From contig CANBSV010000011.1 of the NCBI GenBank assembly GCA_947372225.1, positions 1 to 41,495 of the forward strand: DNA of 41,495 nt, written 5' to 3'. Source of the DNA: Burkholderiales bacterium. GTDB taxonomy: Bacteria; Pseudomonadota; Gammaproteobacteria; Burkholderiales; Burkholderiaceae_C. Each line of letters starts with the position of its first letter. Position 1 is the first letter of the stretch. Shown here in pieces: positions 23,759 to 33,523 of the stretch. The notes beneath the pieces are model-generated. The model saw only the letters and a program-made list of their open reading frames with translations, was not told the DNA's origin and did not search any database. The translations under genes were made by a program, and so were the position numbers.

Positions 23759-24700
23759 ATGACTTCCTTCGCGTTCTTGACCAACAACTCGTTCCTGAAG
23801 GTCCCCGCCCTCGACGCCAACCCCGGCGATCGGGCGCCCTACGTTGTGGCGGGCATCGCCTGGGACGGATCGGTCACGCACCGACCTGGCGCACGCTTCG
23901 GCCCCAATGCCATCCGGCAAGCCAGCCACATGCTGTGCGACGCCATCCACCCGCACTTCGACGTTTCGCCCCTCGGTCGCCTGAGTGACGCCGGTGACCT
24001 GCCACTGCCCAACACCAGCATCGAGCGCATGCGCGCAGCGATGGCGCCGCTGGTCGAGTCGCTCATCCGGGACCACCACATGGTGTGGCTGGGTGGTGAC
24101 CACTCCATCACCCTGCCCTTGCTGCGCGCCTACCGGGCACAGTTCGGCCGGCCTCTGGCCGTGGTGCACTTCGACGCCCACTGCGACACCTGGACCGACC
24201 ACTTCGGGGAACCCAGCGGGCACGGCACCTGGGTCTACGAAGCGATTCAGGAAGGCCTGGTGCTGCCATCTTGCGTCACCCAGATCGGCATCCGCTCAGC
24301 GGGAGATCGCTCGGCGCGCGAATACGTGCGCGACCAGGGTGGCCTGATCTACACCGCCCGCGACCTGCGCGGTTTGGAAAGCCCGCTTCAACTGCAAGGC
24401 GTGACCGATGCCATCCGGCAGCGGCTGGCCGCGCACGGCAACCCGCCGGTCTATCTGACCGTCGACATCGATTGCCTGGATCCCGCCTTCGCCCCCGGCA
24501 CCGGCACACCCGAGCCGGGCGGTCTGACCACCAACCAGGTGCTCAGCCTGATCGAGGAGCTCGCCGACCTGCCCTTCATCGGCATGGACTGCGTGGAAGT
24601 CGCGCCGGCCTACGACCACGCCGAACTCACCAGCAACGCGGCAGCCACATTCGTGTGGACCTACCTGTGCGGTCAGCTGGCACGGAAAAAGCTGGGATAA
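23759..24700 (+). CDS. speB: Agmatinase/ureohydrolase family enzyme
   Basis: The 313-residue protein is an arginase-fold ureohydrolase with both manganese ligand sets: GGDHS (His115), DAHCD (Asp139, His141, Asp143) and DIDCLDPAFAPGTGTPEPGG (Asp236, Asp238). This pattern fits agmatinase, which makes putrescine and urea from agmatine, or close relatives such as guanidinobutyrase. Its position at the head of a putrescine-degradation cluster favours agmatinase, but the substrate is not proven by sequence. ATG 23759 is used; a GTG at 23750 is in frame. A transaminase gene begins 32 bases after its stop. Confidence 0.88.
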   Translation: MTSFAFLTNNSFLKVPALDANPGDRAPYVVAGIAWDGSVTHRPGARFGPNAIRQASHMLCDAIHPHFDVSPLGRLSDAGDLPLPNTSIERMRAAMAPLVESLIRDHHMVWLGGDHSITLPLLRAYRAQFGRPLAVVHFDAHCDTWTDHFGEPSGHGTWVYEAIQEGLVLPSCVTQIGIRSAGDRSAREYVRDQGGLIYTARDLRGLESPLQLQGVTDAIRQRLAAHGNPPVYLTVDIDCLDPAFAPGTGTPEPGGLTTNQVLSLIEELADLPFIGMDCVEVAPAYDHAELTSNAAATFVWTYLCGQLARKKLG

Positions 24701-24732
24701 CCTCGGACGATCCGCCACCGAAAGCCTTGCCC

Positions 24733-26040
24733 ATGACAACGCCACTCGACGCCTACTGGATGCCGTTCACCGCCAACCGGCAGTTCAAGTCGGCGCCAAG
24801 GCTGGTGTCGAAGGCGCAAGGCATGCACTTCACCACGCCCGAGGGTCGCCAGGTGCTCGATGGTGTGGCCGGGTTGTGGTGCGTCAACGCCGGTCATGCC
24901 AGGCCGCGCATCGTGCAGGCCATTCAGGCCCAGGCGGCTGAGCTGGACTTCGCACCGCCGTTCCAGATGGCGCACCCCAAGGTGTTCGAGTTGGCCGAGC
25001 GGCTCGTCAAGCTGACCCCGCCGGGCCTCGACAAGGTGTTCTTCACCAACTCGGGTTCCGAGTCGGTGGAAACCGCGCTGAAGATGGCGCTGGCCTACCA
25101 CCGCGTGCGCGGCGAAGGCCAGCGCACCCGCTTGATCGGTCGAGAGCGCGGGTACCACGGCGTCAATTTCGGCGGCATCTCGGTGGGCGGCATGGTGGCC
25201 AACCGCAAGATGTTCGGCCCGATGCTCGGCGGTGTGGACCATCTGCGTCACACCCACGATCCGGCGCGCAACGCTTTCACCCGAGGTCAGCCCGAGCACG
25301 GCGCCGAACTCGCTGACGATCTTGAGCGGCTCGTCGCGCTGCACGACGCATCAACCATCGCCGCAGTCATCGTTGAGCCGTTGGCCGGATCGACCGGCGT
25401 GCTGGTGCCACCCAAGGGCTATTTGCAGCGGCTGCGTTCAATTTGTGACCGCCACGGCATCTTGCTCATCTTCGACGAGGTGATCACTGGGTTCGGCCGG
25501 CTGGGTGCCCCGTTTGCCGCCAACCATCTGGGCGTCACGCCCGACCTGATGACGGTGGCCAAGGGGCTGACCAATGGCTGCGTGCCGATGGGCGCGGTGT
25601 TCGCGCAGCGCTTCATCCACGACGCCTTCATGAACGGACCCGAGCACCTGATCGAGTTCTTTCACGGCTACACCTACTCGGGCCATCCTTTGGCTTGCGC
25701 CGCAGCACTCGCCACGCTCGACACCTACGCTGAAGAAGGGCTGCTGACCCGCGCGAGCGACATGGCCGCCACCTTCGAGTCCGCTGTGCACACGCTGGCC
25801 GGGTTGCCCAACGTCGTGGACGTGCGCAACATGGGGCTGGTGGGTGGCATCGAGCTCGCGCCGATACCGGGCGAACCGGGCAAACGCGCTTTCCAGGTGT
25901 TCCTCGATTGCTGGGAGCACGGTGTGCTGGTGCGCAACACCGGCGACACCATCGCGCTGTCGCCGCCGTTGATCATCGAACAGCACCACATTGAGCAGAT
26001 CATCGGCACGCTGGCGCAGGCCATCACGCGCGCTGCCTGA
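24733..26040 (+). CDS. Omega-amino acid:pyruvate aminotransferase
   Basis: This 435-residue class III PLP aminotransferase resembles beta-alanine/omega-amino acid:pyruvate transaminases: LDAYWMPFTANRQFKSAPRL at the start, FFTNSGSESVETALKMA (phosphate-binding loop), GRERGYHGVNFGG, DEVITGFGRLG and the PLP lysine in TVAKGLTNG. It would move amino groups from beta-alanine, GABA or a diamine-derived acid to pyruvate. In this cluster GABA or 3-aminopropionate from polyamines is a plausible substrate. The ATG at 24733 starts the aligned family N-terminus; the open frame extends far upstream inside speB but that part is out of frame with any known protein. Confidence 0.92.
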   Translation: MTTPLDAYWMPFTANRQFKSAPRLVSKAQGMHFTTPEGRQVLDGVAGLWCVNAGHARPRIVQAIQAQAAELDFAPPFQMAHPKVFELAERLVKLTPPGLDKVFFTNSGSESVETALKMALAYHRVRGEGQRTRLIGRERGYHGVNFGGISVGGMVANRKMFGPMLGGVDHLRHTHDPARNAFTRGQPEHGAELADDLERLVALHDASTIAAVIVEPLAGSTGVLVPPKGYLQRLRSICDRHGILLIFDEVITGFGRLGAPFAANHLGVTPDLMTVAKGLTNGCVPMGAVFAQRFIHDAFMNGPEHLIEFFHGYTYSGHPLACAAALATLDTYAEEGLLTRASDMAATFESAVHTLAGLPNVVDVRNMGLVGGIELAPIPGEPGKRAFQVFLDCWEHGVLVRNTGDTIALSPPLIIEQHHIEQIIGTLAQAITRAA

Positions 26041-26083
26041 ACGCCCAGGCGCACCGATACCGCAAGGCGCACCGATCACTCAG

Positions 26084-27466
26084 ATGCCGCCACGCATGAG
26101 CTTCCTCGACGCCGATCGCGAGTTGGCGCGCCGTTCGTACTACGACGCCACGATCGAGCGTGATGTAGCGCCGGCGGCACTCGATGGCGACCTCGAATGC
26201 GATGTCGCTGTCGTGGGCGGCGGGCTGGCCGGGTTGTCGGCCGCCATCGAGCTGGCCGATCGCGGCCACCGCGTCGTGCTGGTCGAAGCCAGGAGACTGG
26301 GTTGGGGTGCATCCGGTCGCAATGGCGGGCAAGCCCTGGCGGGGCTCGCGTGCGAGCAACACACCATCGAATCGCAGCTCGGCCTCGACGAAGCCCGCCG
26401 CGTGTGGGCCATGACGCTCGAGGCGCTGGCGCTGATCGCCGAGCGTTGCGAGCGGTTTCAGATCGATTGCGGCTGGCGCGCCGGCTACCTGAGTCTGGCG
26501 GTCAACGAGCGCAAGGCGCGCGAACTGCAGGCGTGGCGCTCACACATGCAGCGGCACTACGGCTTCGACACCACCTGGATCCCTCCAGCGCAAATGCCGC
26601 AATGGATCGACAGCCCGCGCTTTCACAGCGGCGTGTTCGATGCGATGTCGGGACACCTGAACCCGCTGAAATACACGCTGGGGCTGGCCCGTGGTGCGGC
26701 AGCGCTGGGGGTTCGGCTGTTCGAGGACTCGCCCGTCACCGCACTCGATGCGGGCCCGATGCCGGGTGGCCCGGTGCGATTGCGAACTGCCAGGGGCAGC
26801 GTGCGTGCGTCGCACGTGCTGCTTGCGGGCAACGTCTACTTGCAAGGCGTGGCTCCGGTGCTCGAGCCGCGCATCATGCCGGTGGGCACCTACATCGTGA
26901 CTTCCGAGCCGATCGACGCCGCGCTCGCACAGTCACTGATCCCGTCAGGCGCAGCGGTGTGCGACACCAATTTCGTGCTGGACTACTTTCGACCGGTGAG
27001 CGATGCCGTGCGGCCCGCGGGCGGTGAGGCGCGCAGCGACCATCGCATGCTTTACGGCGGGCGTGTGAGCTACAGCACCGCCACGCCGCGCGATCTCGAA
27101 GCGGGCATGCAGCGGCGCATGGCGGGAACCTTCCCCCAGCTGGCAAACACTCGCGTTGAATACGCCTGGGGTGGTTTCGTCGACATCTCGATGAACCGTG
27201 CACCCGATTTCGGCCGTCTGTCCGAGCGCCTGGGCGGTGCCGGCGCACACCTGTCGAACGTGTACTACCTGCAAGGGTTCTCAGGCCACGGCCTGGCACT
27301 CACGGGGATCGCCGGCCGGCTGGTGGCCGAGGCCATCGACGGCGACGCCCGCCGCTTTGATACCTTCAGCCGCATCCGGCATCGCAATTTCCCTGGCGGT
27401 GCGGTGCTGCGCACGCCGGCGCTGGTGGCTGGAATGGCTTACTACCGCCTTAAAGATCTGCTTTGA
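26084..27466 (+). CDS. puuB: Gamma-glutamylputrescine oxidase (PuuB type)
   Basis: The 460-residue protein is an FAD-dependent oxidase of the DadA/PuuB group. It has the dinucleotide motif DVAVVGGGLAGLSAAIELAD, then EARRLGWGASGRNGGQ, and later motifs LDYFRPVSDAV, RMLYGGRVSYS, YAWGGFVDISMNRAPDFGRL and YYLQGFSGHGLALTGIAGRL, which follow E. coli PuuB closely. PuuB oxidises gamma-glutamylputrescine to gamma-glutamyl-aminobutyraldehyde with release of ammonia and hydrogen peroxide. ATGs at 26084 and 26096 are both possible. It is followed 12 bases later by puuD, in the same direction. Confidence 0.92.
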   Translation: MPPRMSFLDADRELARRSYYDATIERDVAPAALDGDLECDVAVVGGGLAGLSAAIELADRGHRVVLVEARRLGWGASGRNGGQALAGLACEQHTIESQLGLDEARRVWAMTLEALALIAERCERFQIDCGWRAGYLSLAVNERKARELQAWRSHMQRHYGFDTTWIPPAQMPQWIDSPRFHSGVFDAMSGHLNPLKYTLGLARGAAALGVRLFEDSPVTALDAGPMPGGPVRLRTARGSVRASHVLLAGNVYLQGVAPVLEPRIMPVGTYIVTSEPIDAALAQSLIPSGAAVCDTNFVLDYFRPVSDAVRPAGGEARSDHRMLYGGRVSYSTATPRDLEAGMQRRMAGTFPQLANTRVEYAWGGFVDISMNRAPDFGRLSERLGGAGAHLSNVYYLQGFSGHGLALTGIAGRLVAEAIDGDARRFDTFSRIRHRNFPGGAVLRTPALVAGMAYYRLKDLL

Positions 27467-27478
27467 CGAGTTGACGCC

Positions 27479-28249
27479 ATGAAACGACATCCGCTTGTTC
27501 TTGTGCCCGCCTGCAACCGGATGCTGGGCGATCATCCGTTTCATGTCGCCGGAAAGAAGTACACCGATGTGGTTCGGCTGGCCGGCTGCATGCCGCTGCT
27601 GTTCCCCGGCTTCGAGCACCCCGGCGAGCTCGATGACTTGCTCGACATGGCCGACGGGCTGTTGTTGACCGGTTCGCCGTCGAACGTGCATCCCCGTCAC
27701 TTCGGTGAGGAAGTCCACGACACAAGCCTGCCGCTCGACCCGTCGCGTGACGCGGCCACGCTGGCGCTGATACCTCGGGCGATAGACCGCGGCATTCCGC
27801 TGCTGGCCATTTGCCGTGGGTTTCAGGAAGTCAACGTGGCGCTCGGCGGCAGCCTGTTTCAGGCGGTGCACGAACTCCAGGGGCACCGTGACCATCGCGG
27901 CCCCGACAACGCCCCGCCGGAGATCGTGTACGCGGCCGCTCACACGATCTCGTTGGCTCCGGGTGGCGTGTTGGCCGATTTGCTGCAACGCGAATCGATC
28001 GAGGTCAATTCGGTTCATGGGCAAGGCGTGCAACGGATCGCACCCGGCCTGAGGGTCGAGGCGCGCGCGCCTGACGGGCTGATCGAGGCGTTCTCGGCCA
28101 GCGAATCGGCCGGCTTTGCGCTGGGTGTGCAATGGCATCCCGAGTGGCAAGCCCGCCACAACCCGGTGTCCCTGCGCCTGTTCGAGGCGTTCGGCGAAGC
28201 CTGCCGGCAGTACCGCGACCGGCATCATGTCGCTCCATCACGAGGCTGA
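27479..28249 (+). CDS. puuD: Gamma-glutamyl-GABA hydrolase (PuuD type)
   Basis: This 256-residue class I glutamine-amidotransferase-like hydrolase has the nucleophile Cys112 in AICRGFQEVNVALGG and the His220/Glu222 pair in VQWHPEW. LTGSPSNVHP and HRDHRGPD are also typical of PuuD. The enzyme releases GABA and glutamate from gamma-glutamyl-GABA, ending the gamma-glutamylated putrescine pathway. It lies between puuB and puuA. About 113 bases separate its stop from puuA; a short G+C-rich frame there has no recognisable product. Confidence 0.93.
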   Translation: MKRHPLVLVPACNRMLGDHPFHVAGKKYTDVVRLAGCMPLLFPGFEHPGELDDLLDMADGLLLTGSPSNVHPRHFGEEVHDTSLPLDPSRDAATLALIPRAIDRGIPLLAICRGFQEVNVALGGSLFQAVHELQGHRDHRGPDNAPPEIVYAAAHTISLAPGGVLADLLQRESIEVNSVHGQGVQRIAPGLRVEARAPDGLIEAFSASESAGFALGVQWHPEWQARHNPVSLRLFEAFGEACRQYRDRHHVAPSRG

Positions 28250-28362
28250 CCCATGGATCTCTGCGGCAAGCTACAACCCCATCAGGCACGGACGTTGCGT
28301 GTGGTCGCAACGCTGGCGCCCCCAAGCACGCAAACTCGCGTGACCGCTTCAAGGTGATGCAA

Positions 28363-29730
28363 ATGGTGGCTCGAAAAGACTTCACGTTCAGCGATCTCGA
28401 GAACTGGCTCAACGAGCGCCGGGTGACCGAAATCGAATGCCTGGTGCCCGACCTGACCGGGGTGGCCCGCGGCAAGATCCTGCCGCGCGAAAAATTCACC
28501 GAGGACCGCGGCATGCGGTTGCCCGAGGCCATCGTCGCCATCGGGGTCACCGGCGAGTTCCCTGAAGAGGGTCCTTACTACGACGTCATTCACGCGACCG
28601 ACCGCGACATGCACCTGCGCCCCGACGCCTCCACGGTGCGCATCGTTCCGTGGGCGGCCGACCCCACCGCGCAGGTCATCCACGACTGCTTCGATCGCCA
28701 CGGCAACCTGATCCCCTTCGCACCGCGCTCGGTGCTGCGCCGCATCTGCGACCTGTACGACGCCGAGGGCTGGTCGCCGGTGGTCGCACCCGAGCTCGAG
28801 TTCTATCTGATCGAGCGCAACGCCGACCCCAACACACCGTTGCGCCCGCCCAAAGGCCGCAGCGGTCGTGCCGAGACCTCGCGGCAGGCGTATTCGATCG
28901 ACGCGGTCAACGAGTTCGATCCGCTGTTCGAAGACATCTACGCCTACTGCGAGAAGATGGAGCTCAACGTCGACACGCTGATCCACGAAGTGGGCGCGGG
29001 CCAGATGGAGATCAACTTCTTCCACGCCCATCCGCTGGGTCTGGCCGATGAGGTGTTCTTCTTCAAGCGCACCATCCGCGAAGCCGCGCTGCGCCACGAG
29101 ATGTACGCCACCTTCATGGCCAAGCCGATGGCCAACGAGCCCGGCAGCGCCATGCACGTGCACCAGAGCCTGCTCAACAAGGAAACGGGCCAGAACATCT
29201 TCAGCAACCCCGACGGGTCGCCGTCCAAGGAGTTCTACTGGTACATCGGCGGACTGCAGAAGTACACGCCGGCAGCGATGGCGCTGCTCGCGCCCTACGT
29301 CAACTCCTACCGCCGGCTCGCGCGCTCGACCGCTGCGCCGATCAACATCCAGTGGGGGACCGACAACCGCACCGTGGGCATACGCTCGCCGGTGGCCACT
29401 GCGGCCGCCCGACGCATCGAAAACCGTGTGATTGGCGCCGATGCCAACCCCTATGTGGCGCTGGCCGCCACGCTGGCGTGCGGCTATCTGGGCATCAAGA
29501 ACCGCATCGAACCGGCCTCCGAATGCAAGGGTGACGCCTATTTGTCCGAGTACCAGTTGCCGCGTTCACTGAGCGAGGCGCTGGGCTGGCTGGCCGACGA
29601 GAAGGACCTGCACGATGTACTGGGCAAGTCGTTCATCACCGTCTATTCCGAGGTCAAGGAGATCGAGCACGACGAGTTCATGAAGGTCATCTCGCCGTGG
29701 GAGCGCGAGCACCTGCTGCTGCACGTCTGA
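28363..29730 (+). CDS. puuA: Gamma-glutamylputrescine synthetase (PuuA type)
   Basis: The 455-residue protein has the glutamine synthetase fold: EIECLVPDLTGVARGKILPR at the N-terminus, the metal/ATP motif PELEFYLIE, EVGAGQMEINFFHAHPLG, FMAKPMANEPGSAMHVHQSL and NRTVGIRSPVATAAARRIEN with GADANPYVALAATLACGY. In a cluster with PuuB, PuuD and Pot transport it most likely joins glutamate to putrescine at ATP cost. AAGG eight bases before ATG 28363 decides the start; an ATG at 28357 is close. A second ligase of the same fold lies at 38219. It is followed after 19 bases by a SpuC-type transaminase. Confidence 0.92.
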   Translation: MVARKDFTFSDLENWLNERRVTEIECLVPDLTGVARGKILPREKFTEDRGMRLPEAIVAIGVTGEFPEEGPYYDVIHATDRDMHLRPDASTVRIVPWAADPTAQVIHDCFDRHGNLIPFAPRSVLRRICDLYDAEGWSPVVAPELEFYLIERNADPNTPLRPPKGRSGRAETSRQAYSIDAVNEFDPLFEDIYAYCEKMELNVDTLIHEVGAGQMEINFFHAHPLGLADEVFFFKRTIREAALRHEMYATFMAKPMANEPGSAMHVHQSLLNKETGQNIFSNPDGSPSKEFYWYIGGLQKYTPAAMALLAPYVNSYRRLARSTAAPINIQWGTDNRTVGIRSPVATAAARRIENRVIGADANPYVALAATLACGYLGIKNRIEPASECKGDAYLSEYQLPRSLSEALGWLADEKDLHDVLGKSFITVYSEVKEIEHDEFMKVISPWEREHLLLHV

Positions 29731-29749
29731 TCGGCCGGACCCGCACCTC

Positions 29750-31201
29750 ATGAACGACATCTCCAACGCCTTGCACCTGGATCAGCCCGCCGGCACGCGC
29801 AGCACTGCCGAATGGCAGGCCGCAGACGCCGCGCATTACCTGCATCCGTTCACCGACTTCAAGGCGCTGGCCGCCAAGGGGTCGCGGGTGATGACACGCG
29901 CAGACAACATCTACCTGTGGGACAGCGAAGGGCACAAGATCTTCGACGCGATGTCGGGACTGTGGTGCGTCAACGTGGGCTACGGCCAGCAAACGCTGGT
30001 GGATGCAGCCACCGCGCAGCTCACCACCCTGCCCTTTTACAACTCGTTTTTCCAGACCGCCACGCCGCCGGCGATCGAGTTGGCCGAGTTGCTCGCCGAG
30101 GTCACGCCACCGCAGTTCCAGCATGTGTTCTTCTCGGGCTCAGGCTCCGAGGGCAACGACACCGTGGTGCGCATGGTGCGCCGCTATTGGGACGTGCTCG
30201 GTCAGCCCGAGCGCAGCGTCATCATCAGCCGCCGCAACGCGTATCACGGCTCCACCATGGCGGGCGCATCGCTGGGCGGGATGGCCGACATGCACGCGCA
30301 AGGTGGCTTGCCGATCCCGGGCATCGTGCACATCGATCAACCGTTCTGGTTCGCCCTCGGTCGCGGCGACCACCCCCAGCCACTGTCGCCCGAGGCCGAA
30401 CAGGCCAGCCGCGATCGCTTTGGTCTGGAAGCTGCCGGCTGGCTCGAAGCCAAGATCCTCGAGATCGGTGCCGACAAGGTGGCAGCTTTCATCGGCGAGC
30501 CGGTGCAAGGCGCTGGTGGCGTGATCGTGCCGCCGGCCACCTACTGGCCCGAGATCCAGCGCATCTGTGACAAGTACGGCATCTTGCTGGTGTCCGACGA
30601 GGTGATCTGCGGCTTCGGTCGCACCGGCAACTGGTTCGGTTGCGAAACCATGGGCTTCCGGCCCGACCTGATGACCTTCGCCAAGGGCGTCACCTCGGGC
30701 TACATCCCGCTGGGTGGTGTGATGGTGGGCGATCGTGTGGCGCGGGTGCTCATCGATCAGGGCGGCGAGTTCAACCACGGCTACACCTACAGCGGTCACC
30801 CGGTGGCCTGTGCGGTGGGTCTGGCCAACGTGCGGCTGATCCAGCGCGAGCAGCTGGTCGAGCGCGTGCGGGATGAAACCGGCCCCTATCTGGCCGAGCA
30901 GTTCCGCGCCATGGCCCAGCACCCGCTGGTGGGCGAGGCGCAATCCATCGGCCTGATGGGTGCGCTGCAACTCGTCAAGGACAAGGACACCGGCGAATGT
31001 TTTGACAGCAGCCTGTCGGTGGGCATGGTGTGTCGCGGCCACTGCTTTGGCAACGGACTCATCATGCGCGCGGTGGGCGACCGAATGATCATCGCCCCGC
31101 CGCTGGTCATCACCCGCGAGCAGGTGGATGAACTCATACGCTTGATCCGTTACTGCTTCGACCTCACGCTGGCCGATGTGCGTCAGCGCGGCTGGATTTG
31201 A
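29750..31201 (+). CDS. spuC: Putrescine/polyamine:pyruvate aminotransferase (SpuC type)
   Basis: This 483-residue class III PLP aminotransferase is distinct from the one at 24733. It begins with a longer N-terminus (HYLHPFTDFKALAAKGSRVM) and has GLWCVNVGYGQQTL, FFSGSGSEGNDTVVRMVRRY, RRNAYHGSTMAGASLGG, DEVICGFGRTGNWFG and the PLP lysine in TFAKGVTSGYIPLGG. This pattern fits SpuC/YgjG-like putrescine or polyamine transaminases that use pyruvate. It would give 4-aminobutyraldehyde for the dehydrogenase downstream, a direct route beside the glutamylated one. No strong ribosome-binding site precedes the ATG. Confidence 0.91.
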   Translation: MNDISNALHLDQPAGTRSTAEWQAADAAHYLHPFTDFKALAAKGSRVMTRADNIYLWDSEGHKIFDAMSGLWCVNVGYGQQTLVDAATAQLTTLPFYNSFFQTATPPAIELAELLAEVTPPQFQHVFFSGSGSEGNDTVVRMVRRYWDVLGQPERSVIISRRNAYHGSTMAGASLGGMADMHAQGGLPIPGIVHIDQPFWFALGRGDHPQPLSPEAEQASRDRFGLEAAGWLEAKILEIGADKVAAFIGEPVQGAGGVIVPPATYWPEIQRICDKYGILLVSDEVICGFGRTGNWFGCETMGFRPDLMTFAKGVTSGYIPLGGVMVGDRVARVLIDQGGEFNHGYTYSGHPVACAVGLANVRLIQREQLVERVRDETGPYLAEQFRAMAQHPLVGEAQSIGLMGALQLVKDKDTGECFDSSLSVGMVCRGHCFGNGLIMRAVGDRMIIAPPLVITREQVDELIRLIRYCFDLTLADVRQRGWI

Positions 31202-31236
31202 CTGTTTTCCCCGCAACGCCGAATGGAGACCTGGCC

Positions 31237-32358
31237 ATGACCCGAACGAGCCTGACACCGATGATCAAGTGTGCCGCTGTGTGTGCCGCCATCTTGTTGT
31301 GGGCCGGCCCGGCCAGCGCCCAGCACGAGGAAAAGGTCCTCAACATCTACAACTGGTCGGACTACATCGCGCCCGACACGCTGGCCAACTTTGAAAAGGA
31401 AACCGGCATCAAGGTGCGTTACGACAATTTCGACAACAACGAAATCGTCCACGCCAAGCTGGTGGCAGGCAAGACCGGCTACGACATCGTGGTGCCGTCG
31501 TCCAACTGGGCCAAATTGCAGGCCGACGGCGGCTTGCTGCAAAAGATCGACAAGGCGCAGTTGCCCAACTACAAGAACCTGGATCCGGTGGTGCAAGCGC
31601 AGCTGGCTCAGCTCGATCCGGGCAACGAATTCATGGTCGACTGGCTGTGGGGCTACACCACGGTGGGCATCAATGTCGACAAGGTCAAGGCGGCTCTTGG
31701 AGGCGCGCCCATGCCGGACAACGTGTGGGATCTGGTGTTCAAGCCCGAGTACATCTCGAAGCTCAGGTCGTGCGGGGTGTCGTTCCTCGACTCAGCCTCT
31801 GAAGTGGTGCCCGCTGCGCTGCACTACCTGGGCAAGCCGGCCTACAGCAAGAACTCGGGCGACTACGCACAGGCCGCGGCGCTGCTCAAGACGATCCGCC
31901 CGAGCGTCACCTTGTTCAGCTCGTCGGGCTACATCAACGACATGGCCAACGGCAGCATCTGCCTGGCGCTGGGCTGGTCGGGCGACATCAACATCGCGCG
32001 GCAGCGGGCCATCGAAGGCAAGACCGGTCAAAACCTTCAGGCGCTGATCCCGAAGACCGGCGGCGTGCTGTTCTTTGACGTGATGACCATTCCGGCCGAT
32101 GCGCCGCACCCTGGCAATGCACACAAGTTCATCGATTTCATCTTGCGCGCCGAGGTCCACGCCAGCATCACCAACAAGGTGTTCTATGCCAACCCGAACA
32201 AGGCTTCGCGTGCCTTCGTGAAGCCCGAGGTCGCCAACAACCCCACGGTGTTCCTGTCCGACTCGGACATGAAGCTGATGGCGCCACCCGATTCGCTGAG
32301 CAATGACCTGCGCCGCCTGATGACGCGCACCTACACGTCGTTCAAGACGGGCCTTTGA
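31237..32358 (+). CDS. potF: Putrescine/polyamine ABC transporter binding protein
   Basis: The 373-residue periplasmic protein has a signal peptide (cleavage near Ala28, GPASA-QHEEKV) and the PotF/PotD pattern VLNIYNWSDYIAPDTLANFE, followed by YDIVVPSSNW, WGYTTVGINVDKV and CLALGWSGDINIARQRA. It captures putrescine or a related polyamine and feeds the PotGHI permease encoded next. GGAG lies ten bases before the ATG. The ligand preference between putrescine and spermidine cannot be read with confidence, though the catabolic genes around it point to putrescine. Confidence 0.94.
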   Translation: MTRTSLTPMIKCAAVCAAILLWAGPASAQHEEKVLNIYNWSDYIAPDTLANFEKETGIKVRYDNFDNNEIVHAKLVAGKTGYDIVVPSSNWAKLQADGGLLQKIDKAQLPNYKNLDPVVQAQLAQLDPGNEFMVDWLWGYTTVGINVDKVKAALGGAPMPDNVWDLVFKPEYISKLRSCGVSFLDSASEVVPAALHYLGKPAYSKNSGDYAQAAALLKTIRPSVTLFSSSGYINDMANGSICLALGWSGDINIARQRAIEGKTGQNLQALIPKTGGVLFFDVMTIPADAPHPGNAHKFIDFILRAEVHASITNKVFYANPNKASRAFVKPEVANNPTVFLSDSDMKLMAPPDSLSNDLRRLMTRTYTSFKTGL

Positions 32359-32377
32359 GCCGACGCTCTTCAGCATC

Positions 32378-33523
32378 ATGAGCACTTCCGACACATCCAG
32401 AGCTGCAACGCCGCTCGACCCCTCTCAGTTCCTGCACATCCGCGACGTCGTCAAGGACTTCGACGGCTACAAGGCGGTCAACAACGTCAGCCTGGACATT
32501 GCCAAAGGCGAGATCTTCGCGCTGCTGGGCTCATCAGGCTGTGGCAAGTCCACGCTGCTGCGCATGCTGGCGGGCTTCGAGACGCCCACCTCGGGGAGCA
32601 TCGTGCTCAACGGGCAGGACCTGTCGTCGTTGCCGCCCTACGAGCGGCCGATGAACATGATGTTCCAGAGCTATGCGCTCTTTCCCCACCTCTCGGTGTG
32701 GGAGAACATCGCCTTCGGTTTGCGGCGCGCCCGGCTGCCACGTGACGAGATTTCCGCGCAGGTCGAAGCCATGCTCAAGCTGGTTCAGCTGGGCAAGTTC
32801 GCGCAGCGCAAGCCGCATCAGCTGTCGGGCGGACAGCAGCAACGCGTGGCCCTGGCACGCAGCCTGGCCAAGAAGCCGCAACTGCTGTTGCTCGACGAGC
32901 CGCTGGGCGCGCTGGACAAGAAGCTGCGCGAGGAAACGCAGATCGAGCTGGTCAACATCATCGAAAACGTGGGCGTGACCTGCGTGATGGTGACCCACGA
33001 CCAGGAAGAAGCCATGACCATGGCCTCACGCATTGCGGTCATGAGCGAGGGCCGATTTCTTCAGGTCGGCGCCCCGAGCGAGATCTACGAAACACCGGCG
33101 ACGCGGTTCGTTGCCGACTTCATCGGCAACGTAAACCTGATGGCGGGCACGCTCACCGTGGATCAGCCCGATCACGTGGTGATTGACTGCGCCGATTGCC
33201 GCCACTACGTCGGCCACGGCATCACCGGCACCGAAGGCATGGCCGTGACCGTGGCACTGCGCCCCGAAAAGATCCGCATCGGACGCGATCTGCTGCCGCC
33301 GAGCGAGGGCGAGCCTGAGGGGGGTCTGAACCGCGTGCAAGGCACGGTCAAGGACCTCTCGTACTTCGGAAGCTTCACCGTGTATCACCTGGCGCTGTCC
33401 AGCGGGATGGTGCTCAAGGTCAGCGCCAGCAACACCGAACGCCACCGCGAAGACGAACTCACCTGGGGCGACACCGCCTGGGCCAGTTGGTCGCCCAATG
33501 CCCACGTGGTGCTCACGACATGA
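32378..33523 (+). CDS. potG: Polyamine ABC transporter ATP-binding protein
   Basis: This 381-residue ATPase energises polyamine uptake. It has Walker A GSSGCGKST, the Q-loop FQSYALFPHLSVWENI, the ABC signature LSGGQQQR, Walker B LLLLDEPLGALD and the switch His in VMVTHDQEEAMT. The C-terminal third (after about residue 245) is a TOBE regulatory domain, as in PotA/PotG. It begins 19 bases after potF and ends with an ATGA overlap with potH. Confidence 0.95.
   Translation: MSTSDTSRAATPLDPSQFLHIRDVVKDFDGYKAVNNVSLDIAKGEIFALLGSSGCGKSTLLRMLAGFETPTSGSIVLNGQDLSSLPPYERPMNMMFQSYALFPHLSVWENIAFGLRRARLPRDEISAQVEAMLKLVQLGKFAQRKPHQLSGGQQQRVALARSLAKKPQLLLLDEPLGALDKKLREETQIELVNIIENVGVTCVMVTHDQEEAMTMASRIAVMSEGRFLQVGAPSEIYETPATRFVADFIGNVNLMAGTLTVDQPDHVVIDCADCRHYVGHGITGTEGMAVTVALRPEKIRIGRDLLPPSEGEPEGGLNRVQGTVKDLSYFGSFTVYHLALSSGMVLKVSASNTERHREDELTWGDTAWASWSPNAHVVLTT

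Noticed and set aside
28250..28362. A short gene between puuD and puuA.
   Set aside because: The open frame is only the upstream extension of the puuA frame, with no recognisable product and no separate ribosome-binding site.
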